Assembly: GCA_017555455.1 (NCBI GenBank) | Contig: JAFZGJ010000125.1 | Coordinates: forward strand, 1-62,682 | Source of the DNA: Lachnospiraceae bacterium | GTDB lineage: Bacteria; Bacillota; Clostridia; Lachnospirales; Lachnospiraceae | Direction: 5' to 3' | DNA length: 62,682 nt | In this document: positions 9,900 through 19,674 of the stretch, piece after piece | How the letters are laid out: every line of letters starts with the position of its first letter | How positions within the stretch are numbered: the first letter of the stretch is position 1 | The notes under the pieces: model-generated | The model's input: the letters and a program-made list of their open reading frames with translations, nothing else | Told to the model about the DNA's origin: nothing | Database searches by the model: none | Program-made: the position numbers and the translations under genes

Positions 9900-11444
9900 A
9901 TGAAAAAGAAAGGAACATGGGAGCAGAAAAATATAATAAATATTGTCCTAATGGTATTGATTCTTTTTATAGGAATAGTCTTTGTGTATGTAAATTTAGT
10001 GCAGTATAAAGCAGGGTTAAATGCAGATATAGCATCCGAGGGATTGCTGGCTAAGGTGATATGGGAAAGCAAAGAATGGATTCCGAGTGAATGGTATTTT
10101 TCTACGGAAGCCAGATTGATTAGCGTGGCTAATTGTGCAGCGTTGTTTTATGGAATGACAAAGAATATATGTCTTTCTATGGGTCTTGCAGTTATTGTTG
10201 CAGGGATGTTTGTGTTGGCAGGTTTGTGGTATTTGGGCAAAGAGCTTTCTTTTACATTGACACAAAAGTTACTTATGATTTTGAGTGTTATGATATTACC
10301 AAATAATGGGGTTATGCTTGAATTGATATTTGTACGTGCAGGACACTATGCTTTTCATATAGGATTATACTTTTTTACTTTGGCTATATATTTGAAAATG
10401 TTGAAAAAAGTAAAAGTTAGAAAATTAGAAATTGTTATTAATTTGTTATTACATTTGGTGATTGGCATACAAGGGTCGAGAGGAATTTTGATGATTACAG
10501 GTCCTCTTTTGGCAGTGGAATTTGTGAGACATATCTATTTATGGTGGTCAAAGCAGAAAGTAAAACGAGAAGATATTTTTGTCGGATGTTTTGTAATTGT
10601 CACCAATGTGGTAGGGTATTTAGGTGGTAAAATTCCGCTAAGCGTTAAATTGCCTATATCCAAACATATTAGGAATGCTCCTCGAAAAGTTATAGAAGAT
10701 GTTATACCTAATTTTTTGAGTGCTTTTTCTTGGGAAGGAATTTCCCGGGTGGAAAAAATAGTTTATATTGCATGTTTAGCAGTAGTAGTATATCTGGTGA
10801 TTGATATTGTTGTGAAGGGAATGAAAAGAAAAGAAATTGGTGTAGAAAAATGGATTTTTCTTAATTTCTTTGCATCAGTGACATTAACCGCAATGGCAGT
10901 GGCATTTTCAACCATGGGTTCTTCCAATAGATATTATGTAGCAATTTATTTTGCTATAGCAATGGGGATATCTATTTTGATAGGGAGTGATAATAAGTTT
11001 ATAAAAAGCGGCTTAATGTTGATAACATGTATTCTTTTTGTAATTAATTGTTATAAGTTTTATTATCCAATGCTGATGAAGCAGGATTATAAACAGGATA
11101 TATATGCACAGGTGGGAGAATATCTGATTCAAGAAGAATATGAATATGCATACGGAGAGTTTAAAAGTGCAAATACGATTACGGTTTATAGCGATGGGAA
11201 GATTCAAGTTTCAGCAGTGGATTCTTTCACTGACATGAGTATTTGTAAATGGTTAACCAGTAAAAAATGGTATGTGCCTAATGTACCTAAGGAAAGCAAA
11301 ACAGCATATGTTGTACCTGAGTGCAGACTGGCAGAAATGGAAGAGTTTTTAAATTCACATTCAGGGTCAGTGCAATTTGAAACCAAGATAGGTGATCAAT
11401 ATATATATAGTTCAGATTATAATTATTCGAAACTAACGGATTAA
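9900..11444 (+). CDS. Polytopic membrane protein, GT-C-like
   Basis: A 514-residue membrane protein with about ten hydrophobic segments. After the first segment comes an acidic external loop (LNADIASEGLLAK, then EWYFSTEARLIS), the layout of GT-C glycosyltransferases in which an acidic residue of the first loop is catalytic. The C-terminal 110 residues are soluble. No family can be named with confidence; a polyprenyl-phosphate-sugar-dependent glycosyltransferase is the best inference. GAGGG precedes the ATG, and an asparagine synthase gene follows after 13 bases. Confidence 0.6.
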   Translation: MKKKGTWEQKNIINIVLMVLILFIGIVFVYVNLVQYKAGLNADIASEGLLAKVIWESKEWIPSEWYFSTEARLISVANCAALFYGMTKNICLSMGLAVIVAGMFVLAGLWYLGKELSFTLTQKLLMILSVMILPNNGVMLELIFVRAGHYAFHIGLYFFTLAIYLKMLKKVKVRKLEIVINLLLHLVIGIQGSRGILMITGPLLAVEFVRHIYLWWSKQKVKREDIFVGCFVIVTNVVGYLGGKIPLSVKLPISKHIRNAPRKVIEDVIPNFLSAFSWEGISRVEKIVYIACLAVVVYLVIDIVVKGMKRKEIGVEKWIFLNFFASVTLTAMAVAFSTMGSSNRYYVAIYFAIAMGISILIGSDNKFIKSGLMLITCILFVINCYKFYYPMLMKQDYKQDIYAQVGEYLIQEEYEYAYGEFKSANTITVYSDGKIQVSAVDSFTDMSICKWLTSKKWYVPNVPKESKTAYVVPECRLAEMEEFLNSHSGSVQFETKIGDQYIYSSDYNYSKLTD

Positions 11445-11457
11445 AGGGAGAAAAGTC

Positions 11458-13338
11458 ATGTGTGGAATCGCAGGGTTATGTAACTGGAAAGGTGACATAC
11501 AAAAGAATATTGATAAGATGAATGAAAGGATGCTCCATAGAGGACCGGATGCAGGTGGCAGCTTTATCGAAAATGACGGAAGTGTGGCTCTTGGGCATCG
11601 TCGTTTGTCTATTGTGGATTTGTCACCCAATGGAGCACAGCCTATGACATCCCATAGTGGAAGATTTGTCATTGCTTTTAATGGAGAAATCTATAACCAT
11701 AGAAAATTAAGAGAAAAATTAATTAAAGAAGGTAAGGTAGACGGCTTCAAGGGTACTTCGGATACAGAAGTATTGCTGGAACTTTTTGAAAACTATGGAG
11801 TAAAAGAAGGAATCAGCCTTTGCAAAGGCATGTTTGCCATCGCACTTTATGATAGAGAAAACAAGGAATTGTTTCTGCTTCGTGACCGTGTGGGAGAAAA
11901 ACCACTTTATTATGGCTGGGTAAAAGACAGTTTTGTATTTGCTTCTGACATTGGCTGTATCGCAGAATTAGATGGATTTAACAATGATATTAACAAAGGG
12001 GCTTTGCCTATTTATTTTATTCATGGATATATACCGGCACCCTATAGTGTATATGAGAATATTTTTAAACTGGAGCCGGGATGTATTCTGACCTTAAAAG
12101 CACCTTATAAAGAGTTCAGTATTGAAAACTATTGGTCTATGAAAGAAGTGTCAAAATATGGGGAGCAGCATCCGTTTAAAGGCAGTGAAGAAGAAGCCAC
12201 GGAAGAATTGGAATGTTTGTTAAAAGCATCCATAGCAGATCAGATGGTAGCAGATGTTCCGGTAGGAGCTTTCCTTTCTTCCGGTATCGACAGTACTACT
12301 GTAGTGGCATTGATGCAGTCTTTGAGTAGTCAGCCGGTAAGAAGTTTTACCATTGGTGTAGATGATCCTAAGATGAATGAGGCAGCAGTAGCAAAACAGA
12401 TTGCCGAACATCTGGGAACAAAACACACAGAATTGTATATCTCAGAAAAAGATGCAAGGGAAGTGATTCCAAATCTTTCTTATATTTTTGGAGAACCTTT
12501 TGCGGATAGTTCTCAGATTCCTACGTATTTGGTAAGTAAGATGACGAAAGAACATGTAACCGTTTCTTTAAGTGGAGATGCAGGAGATGAATTGTTCTGT
12601 GGATATCATTCTTATAATTCCATAGACCGTATTTGGGGAAAAATGAAAAGCATTCCATATCCAATCAGAAAATTGGCAAGCAGTCTGATTTTGAATGCAC
12701 CTATTAAGAAGAGTAAAGTGCTGAATGTAAAAGCAGGGCTTTTGGGAGCTAAGGGACCGGGTCAGCTTTATGAAATTTCCAATGAAGAAGAACCGTTGGC
12801 AAAGCAAATCTGCTTGGATAAAAATATGCTTCCATTCAAATATACCCAGTATCAGGAAGGTTATTTAAAAGAAACCAGACACAATATTATGTTGATGGAT
12901 TTGTTGATGTATCATCCGGATGATATCCTGGTAAAAGTAGACAGGGCCGGAATGGCTGTGTCTTTGGAATCCAGAATTCCAATGTTAGATAAGGATGTAG
13001 TTGAGTTTGCATGGACTCTCCCCATTGAATACAAATATCAGGATAGAGTAACCAAAAAGGTACTTAGAAATATTTTATATAAATATGTTCCAAAGGAACT
13101 TATGGATTTGCCGAAACGAGGTTTTGCTATTCCCATTACCAAGTGGTTAAAAGAACCGGAGCTTCGTGGTTGGGCAGAAAGTCTGATTGACCGCAAAACT
13201 TTGGAACAGCAGGGAATTCTGGATCCGGATGTAGTTTGGGATATCTGGAATGATTATATTAACAACGGACAATGGAGAATACAGATATGGTACATTTTGA
13301 TGTTCCAGGAATGGATGTGCCAGAGAAAGATTAGATAA
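11458..13338 (+). CDS. asnB: Asparagine synthase (glutamine-hydrolysing) homologue 2
   Basis: A 626-residue amidotransferase with Cys2 (MCGIAGL), the RGPDAGG glutaminase segment and the ATP pyrophosphatase loop SSGIDSTT near residue 270. It differs widely from the homologue at 5724, so it is unlikely to be a recent duplicate. The two may amidate different acceptors. It is translated from an ATG behind AAAGGGAG and lies within the same run of + strand genes. Confidence 0.85.
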   Translation: MCGIAGLCNWKGDIQKNIDKMNERMLHRGPDAGGSFIENDGSVALGHRRLSIVDLSPNGAQPMTSHSGRFVIAFNGEIYNHRKLREKLIKEGKVDGFKGTSDTEVLLELFENYGVKEGISLCKGMFAIALYDRENKELFLLRDRVGEKPLYYGWVKDSFVFASDIGCIAELDGFNNDINKGALPIYFIHGYIPAPYSVYENIFKLEPGCILTLKAPYKEFSIENYWSMKEVSKYGEQHPFKGSEEEATEELECLLKASIADQMVADVPVGAFLSSGIDSTTVVALMQSLSSQPVRSFTIGVDDPKMNEAAVAKQIAEHLGTKHTELYISEKDAREVIPNLSYIFGEPFADSSQIPTYLVSKMTKEHVTVSLSGDAGDELFCGYHSYNSIDRIWGKMKSIPYPIRKLASSLILNAPIKKSKVLNVKAGLLGAKGPGQLYEISNEEEPLAKQICLDKNMLPFKYTQYQEGYLKETRHNIMLMDLLMYHPDDILVKVDRAGMAVSLESRIPMLDKDVVEFAWTLPIEYKYQDRVTKKVLRNILYKYVPKELMDLPKRGFAIPITKWLKEPELRGWAESLIDRKTLEQQGILDPDVVWDIWNDYINNGQWRIQIWYILMFQEWMCQRKIR

Positions 13339-13353
13339 AGAAAGAAGATAAAA

Positions 13354-14784
13354 ATGGAATTTACGTCAATTATTTTTGCGATTTTCTACAGTTTCATATT
13401 TGTTTTATATTGGCGGGTATCAGAGAAAAGCAGAAATGTTATTTTGCTCCTTGCCAATATTGTATTTTACCTTTCTTTTGGAACAAAGTATGCATTTATT
13501 TTAGTGTATATTATAGTTTTTACCTTTTTTGCAGCAAAAGTGTTAGAACAAAAAAGGAAAATAGAAATACTTATGTTAGCTGTTTTGGGGACAGTAGCAT
13601 TTCTTATAATATTCAAATATTTGGGATTTGGCATACAAATTTTAAATGGAGTATTCTCAGTTTTGGGCCTTGGAATGCAGGTAAACAGTATCCATTTCAT
13701 TGCACCGTTAGGAATTTCGTATTATACATTTTTGGCAATCAGTTATTTGGCTGATGTATATCGTGGGAAAATAAAAGCAGAAAAGGAATTCTTAGTGTAT
13801 GCAGTTTATCTTTCCTTTTTTCCAATTGTTCTTTCGGGACCGATAGAAAGAGCAGGGAACTTAATAAACCGATTGCATAAAACAGAAAAATTTGATTATT
13901 CCAATGCTGTTTTAGGATTGGAACGGATTTTATGGGGATGTTTTAAAAAGTTGGTTATTGCAGACAATCTGGCAATGTATGTGAATGCTGTAGGAGATAA
14001 TGTTTATGAGTATACGGGGTTTGCCATTGTGTTGGCAAACTTGGGATTTACCATTCAATTATATTGTGATTTTTCCGGGTATTCGGATATGGCAATTGGG
14101 TTTGCTAAGATGTTGAATATACATTTGGAGGAAAATTTTAAGGCTCCGTATTTTTCAACATCTATAAAAGAATTTTGGTCCAGATGGCATATTTCGTTGT
14201 CAGGATGGTTAAGAGATTATATTTATATACCATTAGGAGGAAGTCGTTGCTCGAAGATAAGAGGAATGTTTAATTTGATGTTGACATTTCTTGTGAGTGG
14301 AATTTGGCACGGAGCTGGAATTAAGTATTTGATATGGGGTGGCATGCATGGTATTTTACAATGCGCAGAAAAAGTATTTATGGATATTTTTAATGTACCC
14401 AAAACAAAGCGAAAAGTATCCAAATTATTGAGTCTTATTCTTACATTTTTGATTATTAATTTTACATGGTTACCATTCTGGCTGCCTACAACAAGAAGTT
14501 TTTTATATGCACTTACTCATATGTTTGATGGTGTGCAAAATATAGGAAGTTATATCAGAAATGGCATAAATGAATTTAATATAAATTCATTTATGGTGGT
14601 AACATTATTGATTTCCCTAAGTGTTTTGATTATTCATGATTACAAAGCAAAAAAGAGTGAAGTGTATGATAGATTTGTGGTGAACAGTAAGTTGGAGAGG
14701 AGAATAGTAAGAATTTCTCTGTTGCTACTCGTATTATGTTTTAATTGTGTTTCTGGCAGTGGCTTCATTTACTTTCAATTTTAA
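13354..14784 (+). CDS. MBOAT O-acyltransferase, AlgI-like, with C-terminal shuttle motif
   Basis: A 476-residue MBOAT protein of full AlgI-like length. It shows SIKEFWSRWHISLSGWLRDYIYIPLGG and LVSGIWHGAGIKYLIWGGMHG with the invariant His, and about eleven hydrophobic segments. The last six residues are FIYFQF, the same hexapeptide that ends the MBOAT at the start of the window. In Dlt-type chemistry the Tyr of such a motif carries the acyl group outside the membrane. The next gene encodes an SGNH-like partner. Confidence 0.92.
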   Translation: MEFTSIIFAIFYSFIFVLYWRVSEKSRNVILLLANIVFYLSFGTKYAFILVYIIVFTFFAAKVLEQKRKIEILMLAVLGTVAFLIIFKYLGFGIQILNGVFSVLGLGMQVNSIHFIAPLGISYYTFLAISYLADVYRGKIKAEKEFLVYAVYLSFFPIVLSGPIERAGNLINRLHKTEKFDYSNAVLGLERILWGCFKKLVIADNLAMYVNAVGDNVYEYTGFAIVLANLGFTIQLYCDFSGYSDMAIGFAKMLNIHLEENFKAPYFSTSIKEFWSRWHISLSGWLRDYIYIPLGGSRCSKIRGMFNLMLTFLVSGIWHGAGIKYLIWGGMHGILQCAEKVFMDIFNVPKTKRKVSKLLSLILTFLIINFTWLPFWLPTTRSFLYALTHMFDGVQNIGSYIRNGINEFNINSFMVVTLLISLSVLIIHDYKAKKSEVYDRFVVNSKLERRIVRISLLLLVLCFNCVSGSGFIYFQF

Positions 14785-14794
14785 TGGGGGAATC

Positions 14795-15820
14795 ATGTAT
14801 AAATTTGTAAGAAAAGCATTGATTTATGTATTAGTTATAAGTTTGTTATCTGTTACTGTGTCAGTAATAGTTGATCCGTATAATATATTTCATTATGATA
14901 ATGCGCGAATGAATAGTGGAGAATTAAATTCCCGTTATGTGAAAACAAAATATATTTTATCTAATCCTGATAAATTTAATTCTTTTATATTTGGATCTTC
15001 GCGAGTGGGCTACATTCATGTGGAACAATTGAATGATGAAGAGGTAAGTTGGTATAATATGACATATCAAAACGGATTGATACCTGAAATTAAAGAAACG
15101 ATACGAACATTTGTTAAAAATGGAGTGATTCCTAAAAATATTATGATAGGTATAGATGCCATAGATGGAAATAATGAAAGATACCATATAAATGATTTGC
15201 TGCGGAAACCTTATCCAACAACAATCAAAGATAAAATTTCATTTTATTTTTCTTATTTAAATCCTGCGATTGCAATCAAATCTCTGTTTGAATTAAAGCC
15301 AATGGAAAATCAGGAATTGCATAAATATAGATTGTATGAGTATGGTGGAATTTATAAAGAAGGTATAAAATCGGCAGATTGGGGCGAATGGTCTGTAAGT
15401 GGTGTAGAACCTTTGAAAGAGAAAAATAATCGTATAGATGATAGCTTAGAGGTGATAAAAGAAATATGTCAAATTTGTGAAGAAAATAATATTAACTTGA
15501 TTCTATTCACTACACCGTTATACATAACAAAATATTTAGATGGTATGGAACAAGGCTATCCTATCTATATTAGTGAAATTGCAAAAATACATGATATTTA
15601 TAGTTTTAGTAGTATAAATACCATAAATACGAATCCTTTAAATTATTGGGAAGATATACATTTTGATAGTGAAATTGGGAACTTAATTCTTCAAAGGATT
15701 TATAGCGAGGATGAATTTAAAGAATCTTTAATAGAAGAAGGATTTGGTATATTGGTTACAGAGGAAAATGCAGAGTGGTATCGGAAATTTTTAATGGAAC
15801 AGTTGGAAGAATATCGATAG
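14795..15820 (+). CDS. SGNH-like extracytoplasmic acyltransferase partner
   Basis: A 341-residue protein with one N-terminal membrane anchor. FIFGSSRVGYIH matches SGNH block I with its Ser, and the late EDIHFD supplies the Asp-x-x-His end of the triad. Its place just after the MBOAT gene suggests it takes the acyl group and places it on the polymer. The frame is open upstream to 14747, but the ATG at 14795 follows GGGGG and precedes a normal signal anchor, so it is preferred. Confidence 0.75.
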   Translation: MYKFVRKALIYVLVISLLSVTVSVIVDPYNIFHYDNARMNSGELNSRYVKTKYILSNPDKFNSFIFGSSRVGYIHVEQLNDEEVSWYNMTYQNGLIPEIKETIRTFVKNGVIPKNIMIGIDAIDGNNERYHINDLLRKPYPTTIKDKISFYFSYLNPAIAIKSLFELKPMENQELHKYRLYEYGGIYKEGIKSADWGEWSVSGVEPLKEKNNRIDDSLEVIKEICQICEENNINLILFTTPLYITKYLDGMEQGYPIYISEIAKIHDIYSFSSINTINTNPLNYWEDIHFDSEIGNLILQRIYSEDEFKESLIEEGFGILVTEENAEWYRKFLMEQLEEYR

Positions 15821-15840
15821 AGAATAGTAAAAAGATATAA

Positions 15841-17781
15841 ATGGGAATGGATGAATATGGTATGGCAAATGCGGGTTACATGGAACTAAACAATAGAATA
15901 AAAGAGATACAAAAAAATAAAATATCAGTGATTGTTAGTGTCTATAACGTGCAAGCTTATGTAGAAAAGTCAGTAAACTCCATTTGCAATCAGACATATA
16001 AGAATCTGGAAATCATCTTAGTGGATGATGGTGCCACAGACAATAGTGGTAAAATCTGTGATGAGTTGGCAATAAAGGATTCCAGGATTAGGGTAATCCA
16101 TAAGCAAAATGGAGGTCTTTCCAGTGCCAGAAATGAAGGGATAAAAATTGCTACGGGAGAGTATATTGCTTTTGTAGATGGAGATGACTGGATTGACGAA
16201 GATATGTATGAAGGCATGATGTCTGCTATGTTAAATCATGATGCAGATATTGCCATTTGCAATTACAAAGAAATCAGTCAAAAAGGAATCTGGGATACTT
16301 CTACAGATGAGGTTGTAGTTTTTGAGGGACGAGAAACTTTAAAGGTTTTTATAGAAGAAGATGTAAGATTTCAGATTCAGAATGCTGCATGGAATAAATT
16401 GTACAAACGAAGCCTTATGGGAGATTTAAGATTTCCGGAAGGTAAGATATTTGAAGATATTGTATATACCACCAAATTACTGGCAAAAAGTGGGAAGGCA
16501 GTTTATATAAATAAAGCTTACTATAATTATATTTTTGACCGAAGCGACAGCATCATGAATAGTAAAAAGGTAGAACGTCTGTTAACAGATCAGGTACCTG
16601 CTTATAAAGAAAAAGGGGAATTCTTATTATCCATTGGAGAAAAAGAATTGTTTCTGACACATCAGTTTTTCTTTTATAAGAGAATGTTGCTGCATTATAA
16701 AGATGCGAAAGAGAAGAAAACGGAAGGATATCAGAAGTTTATCAAGGATTTACGGAAGATTATTTGTGATAAACCTATATGGGAAGCTTTTGAAGGTAAA
16801 TCTAAAGGAGATTGGCTTCGGATGAAACTATTTACGATATCTCCTGTATTATATGATGCGTTTACTTATCTGAATGAGAATTTTATTCTCCCCAATAAAA
16901 TGGTAAAGGTTTCGCAGCAGGATCCTTTGGTAGTTATCCAGTTATCCGGCGGCATGGGAAATCAGATGTTTCAGTATGCCTTGTATCTCCAATTAAAAGT
17001 ATTGGGGAAAAATGTAAAGATTGATGACAAGACAGAATACGAAGGAAGAAATGCCAGACCCATTCGTTTATCTGTATTTGATGCAAAGTATGCAACACCT
17101 ACAGAGGTAGAAATGAAATGTTTAACAGACTCTTATCTTGATTTGGCATCTAAAATCAGAAGAAAGCTGACAGGACGGAAAACAGCAGCATATGTGGAAA
17201 AAAGTCAGTTGTTCGATCCGGAGGTTTTAAAAATGGACAGGGCTTATCTGACAGGCTGGTGGCAAAGTGAAAAGTATTTTGCGGATGTAAAAGAGAAGGT
17301 AAGAAAAGCTTTTACATTTAAAAATATGGATTTGTCAGAAAACATGAAAGCCTATGCAGAAGCTATGAAAAACAGTAATTCTGTCAGTGTTCATATCCGT
17401 AGGGGAGATTACTTGCAGGTAGATGAAGTTTATGGAGGTATCTGTACAGAAGAATATTATGAAAAAGCGATGCAAAAGATGAGGAAAGAAATGCCGGATT
17501 GTCACTTTTTCATTTTTACCAATGATATCCCCTGGGTAAAAGAACATATGCAGGGAGAAGATATTACAGTGGTAGAAGGAAATGATGAAGATGCCGGCTA
17601 TATTGATATGTATCTCATGACCAGATGTAAGCATTATATTCTTGCAAACTCCAGTTTCAGCTGGTGGGGATGTTATCTGAATCCCTCCAAGAGTAAAAAA
17701 GTAATTGCGCCAGAGATATGGGCAAAAGGAAGAGACTGCAGGGATGTATATACGGATGAGATGAAAAAATTAGAATGCTAG
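15841..17781 (+). CDS. Bifunctional GT2-GT11 glycosyltransferase
   Basis: A 646-residue fusion. Residues about 25-330 are a GT2 domain (ISVIVSVYN, ILVDDGATDN, and the FVDGDDW metal-binding motif). Residues about 358-646 are a GT11 domain like alpha-1,2-fucosyltransferases (LSGGMGNQMFQYALY, VHIRRGDYL, NSSFSWWGC). One polypeptide could add a sugar and then fucosylate or galactosylate it. The start is uncertain: there is no good ribosome site before 15841, and in-frame ATGs at 15847 and 15862 are possible. It ends in front of a hairpin terminator. Confidence 0.85.
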   Translation: MGMDEYGMANAGYMELNNRIKEIQKNKISVIVSVYNVQAYVEKSVNSICNQTYKNLEIILVDDGATDNSGKICDELAIKDSRIRVIHKQNGGLSSARNEGIKIATGEYIAFVDGDDWIDEDMYEGMMSAMLNHDADIAICNYKEISQKGIWDTSTDEVVVFEGRETLKVFIEEDVRFQIQNAAWNKLYKRSLMGDLRFPEGKIFEDIVYTTKLLAKSGKAVYINKAYYNYIFDRSDSIMNSKKVERLLTDQVPAYKEKGEFLLSIGEKELFLTHQFFFYKRMLLHYKDAKEKKTEGYQKFIKDLRKIICDKPIWEAFEGKSKGDWLRMKLFTISPVLYDAFTYLNENFILPNKMVKVSQQDPLVVIQLSGGMGNQMFQYALYLQLKVLGKNVKIDDKTEYEGRNARPIRLSVFDAKYATPTEVEMKCLTDSYLDLASKIRRKLTGRKTAAYVEKSQLFDPEVLKMDRAYLTGWWQSEKYFADVKEKVRKAFTFKNMDLSENMKAYAEAMKNSNSVSVHIRRGDYLQVDEVYGGICTEEYYEKAMQKMRKEMPDCHFFIFTNDIPWVKEHMQGEDITVVEGNDEDAGYIDMYLMTRCKHYILANSSFSWWGCYLNPSKSKKVIAPEIWAKGRDCRDVYTDEMKKLEC

Positions 17782-17828
17782 AAGTTTGGCGAACATAATA
17801 TGAATGCTTGCATTTAGAACAATATTTT

Positions 17829-17886
17829 AGTACACTGTTGGTGTAATTATAATTTTAATTATAATGCACTAATTGTGTACTTTTTT
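17829..17886 (+). terminator. Likely intrinsic terminator
   Basis: AGTACAC at 17829 pairs with GTGTACT at 17875, with an inner AT-rich stem (ATTATAA with TTATAAT) and a run of T from 17881. The internal loops make it weaker than the terminator at 2317. It separates the GT2-GT11 gene from the ABC transporter gene. Confidence 0.6.
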
Positions 17887-17916
17887 GTTGGATAAAAAGT
17901 AGGAAGAGGAATTAAA

Positions 17917-19674
17917 ATGACAGACATCATAAAAAAACTATTTAATATTTTAAGTAAAAGACAGAAACGAAGTGTTGCCGGCCTGGGAGTTATGATTCTT
18001 ATCGGAGCTATTTTGGAGACGGTTGGAGTTTCCATGATTGTACCTTTGGCACAAGCTATGCTGGATGCAGATACTTTGGCAAGTAATGAATATGTAATTC
18101 TAATCCGGGAATTGTTAGGACTGGAAAATATGGATCAGTTTGTAATATTGCTTTTGTTTACTGTAGTTGCAGTTTTTGTTATTAAAAATGCTTATTTACT
18201 TTTGATGAATTATGTGCAGGCAAAGTTTGTAAATAAAAACCAATTTTTAACTGTGAGTTATATGATGGATGAATATTTGAACCGTCCCTATGAATTTTAT
18301 TTGAATGCAGATATTCCAACAGTATTCCGTACTTTGGACAGTGATGTACCTAAGGTATTTATTGCATTAATGGATTTTATCCAATTAATGACAGAAGTGG
18401 TAGTAGCAGTTTTCCTCTGTGTTGTTCTTTTGGTAGTGGATCCCATGATGACAAGCATGATTGCAACTATTTTGTTAACCATGACCTTTATAATTGTCAA
18501 AATTTTAAAGCCAAGATTAAACAAACTGGGATTGGAAAATCAGGAAGTACAGGCCCGTATGGGGAAATGGCGTAATCAGTCTATTTTTGGAATTAAAGAA
18601 GTAAAGGTTCTTCATAAAGAAAACTTTTTTGTGGAAAATTATTCCGTTTATGCGAAAAATGGTGCTGATTTAAACAGCAAATATACGGTTTTAAATAATG
18701 TGCCAAGACTCTTAATTGAAACCATTTGTATTGGCGGTTTATTAACTTATATGGCAGTCGCTATTATGATGGGACAGAAAATCGTAGATATGGCACCACA
18801 GATGATGGCTTTTGCGGTGGCAGCGGTACGTTTGATGCCTTGTGTAAACCGAATTAATACTCATGTAAATAATATTGCTTTTTATAGTCCAAGTATCAAT
18901 TTTGTATATGAAAATATTGACTTCAAGGATTACAAGGAAGGCAAGAAGGTTAGTCAACGTCTGATAGAAGAAAAACCGGCTATTGAAGTGGAGGGTGCTA
19001 TTGCGCTTGAAAAAGTAACTTACAAATATCCGAATACAGAAAAATTAATTCTGGATCAAGCGGATATGGTAATTCCTATTGGAAAATCTGTAGGTATTAT
19101 TGGACCTTCCGGTGCTGGTAAGACTACGGCAGTAGATATCTTAATGGGACTTTTAGATGTGCAGTCCGGCAGAATTACTTGTGGCGGCAGGGATGTGATG
19201 GAAAATTATGGATCCTGGTTAAGCCATATCGGATATATTGCACAGAATATTTATCTTACCGATGATCCTATCAGAGATAATGTTGCTTTTGGAGTAAAAC
19301 GGGAAGATATTGATGATAAGAGAATTTGGGAAGTGTTGGAAGAAGCCCAATTAAAGGAATTTGTAGAAAGTCTTCCGGAAGGACTTAATACTTCCGTTGG
19401 GGAACGCGGAGTTCGTATCTCCGGTGGACAGAGACAAAGACTGGGAATTGCCAGAGCTCTTTATCATAATCCAGAAATTCTGGTATTTGATGAAGCTACA
19501 TCTGCATTAGATACAGAGACAGAAACAGCAATTATGGAAGCTATTGATAAATTCCACGGAAGAAAAACTATGATTATCATTGCCCATAGACTTAGAACCA
19601 TTGAAAACTGTGATATGATTTTCAAAGTGGAAGGCGGAAAAATTGAGGAAACAACATTAGAGGGAAGACAATGA
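17917..19674 (+). CDS. ABC transporter, fused permease and ATPase
   Basis: A 585-residue half-transporter. Six membrane segments occupy about residues 1-320, then a nucleotide-binding domain with Walker A GPSGAGKTT, signature ISGGQRQRLG, Walker B ILVFDEATSALD and the switch His in IIAHRL. Homologues flip or export lipid-linked glycans or related substrates. It probably works as a homodimer. GGAAGAGGA precedes the ATG, and the stop overlaps the next start by four bases. Confidence 0.88.
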   Translation: MTDIIKKLFNILSKRQKRSVAGLGVMILIGAILETVGVSMIVPLAQAMLDADTLASNEYVILIRELLGLENMDQFVILLLFTVVAVFVIKNAYLLLMNYVQAKFVNKNQFLTVSYMMDEYLNRPYEFYLNADIPTVFRTLDSDVPKVFIALMDFIQLMTEVVVAVFLCVVLLVVDPMMTSMIATILLTMTFIIVKILKPRLNKLGLENQEVQARMGKWRNQSIFGIKEVKVLHKENFFVENYSVYAKNGADLNSKYTVLNNVPRLLIETICIGGLLTYMAVAIMMGQKIVDMAPQMMAFAVAAVRLMPCVNRINTHVNNIAFYSPSINFVYENIDFKDYKEGKKVSQRLIEEKPAIEVEGAIALEKVTYKYPNTEKLILDQADMVIPIGKSVGIIGPSGAGKTTAVDILMGLLDVQSGRITCGGRDVMENYGSWLSHIGYIAQNIYLTDDPIRDNVAFGVKREDIDDKRIWEVLEEAQLKEFVESLPEGLNTSVGERGVRISGGQRQRLGIARALYHNPEILVFDEATSALDTETETAIMEAIDKFHGRKTMIIIAHRLRTIENCDMIFKVEGGKIEETTLEGRQ

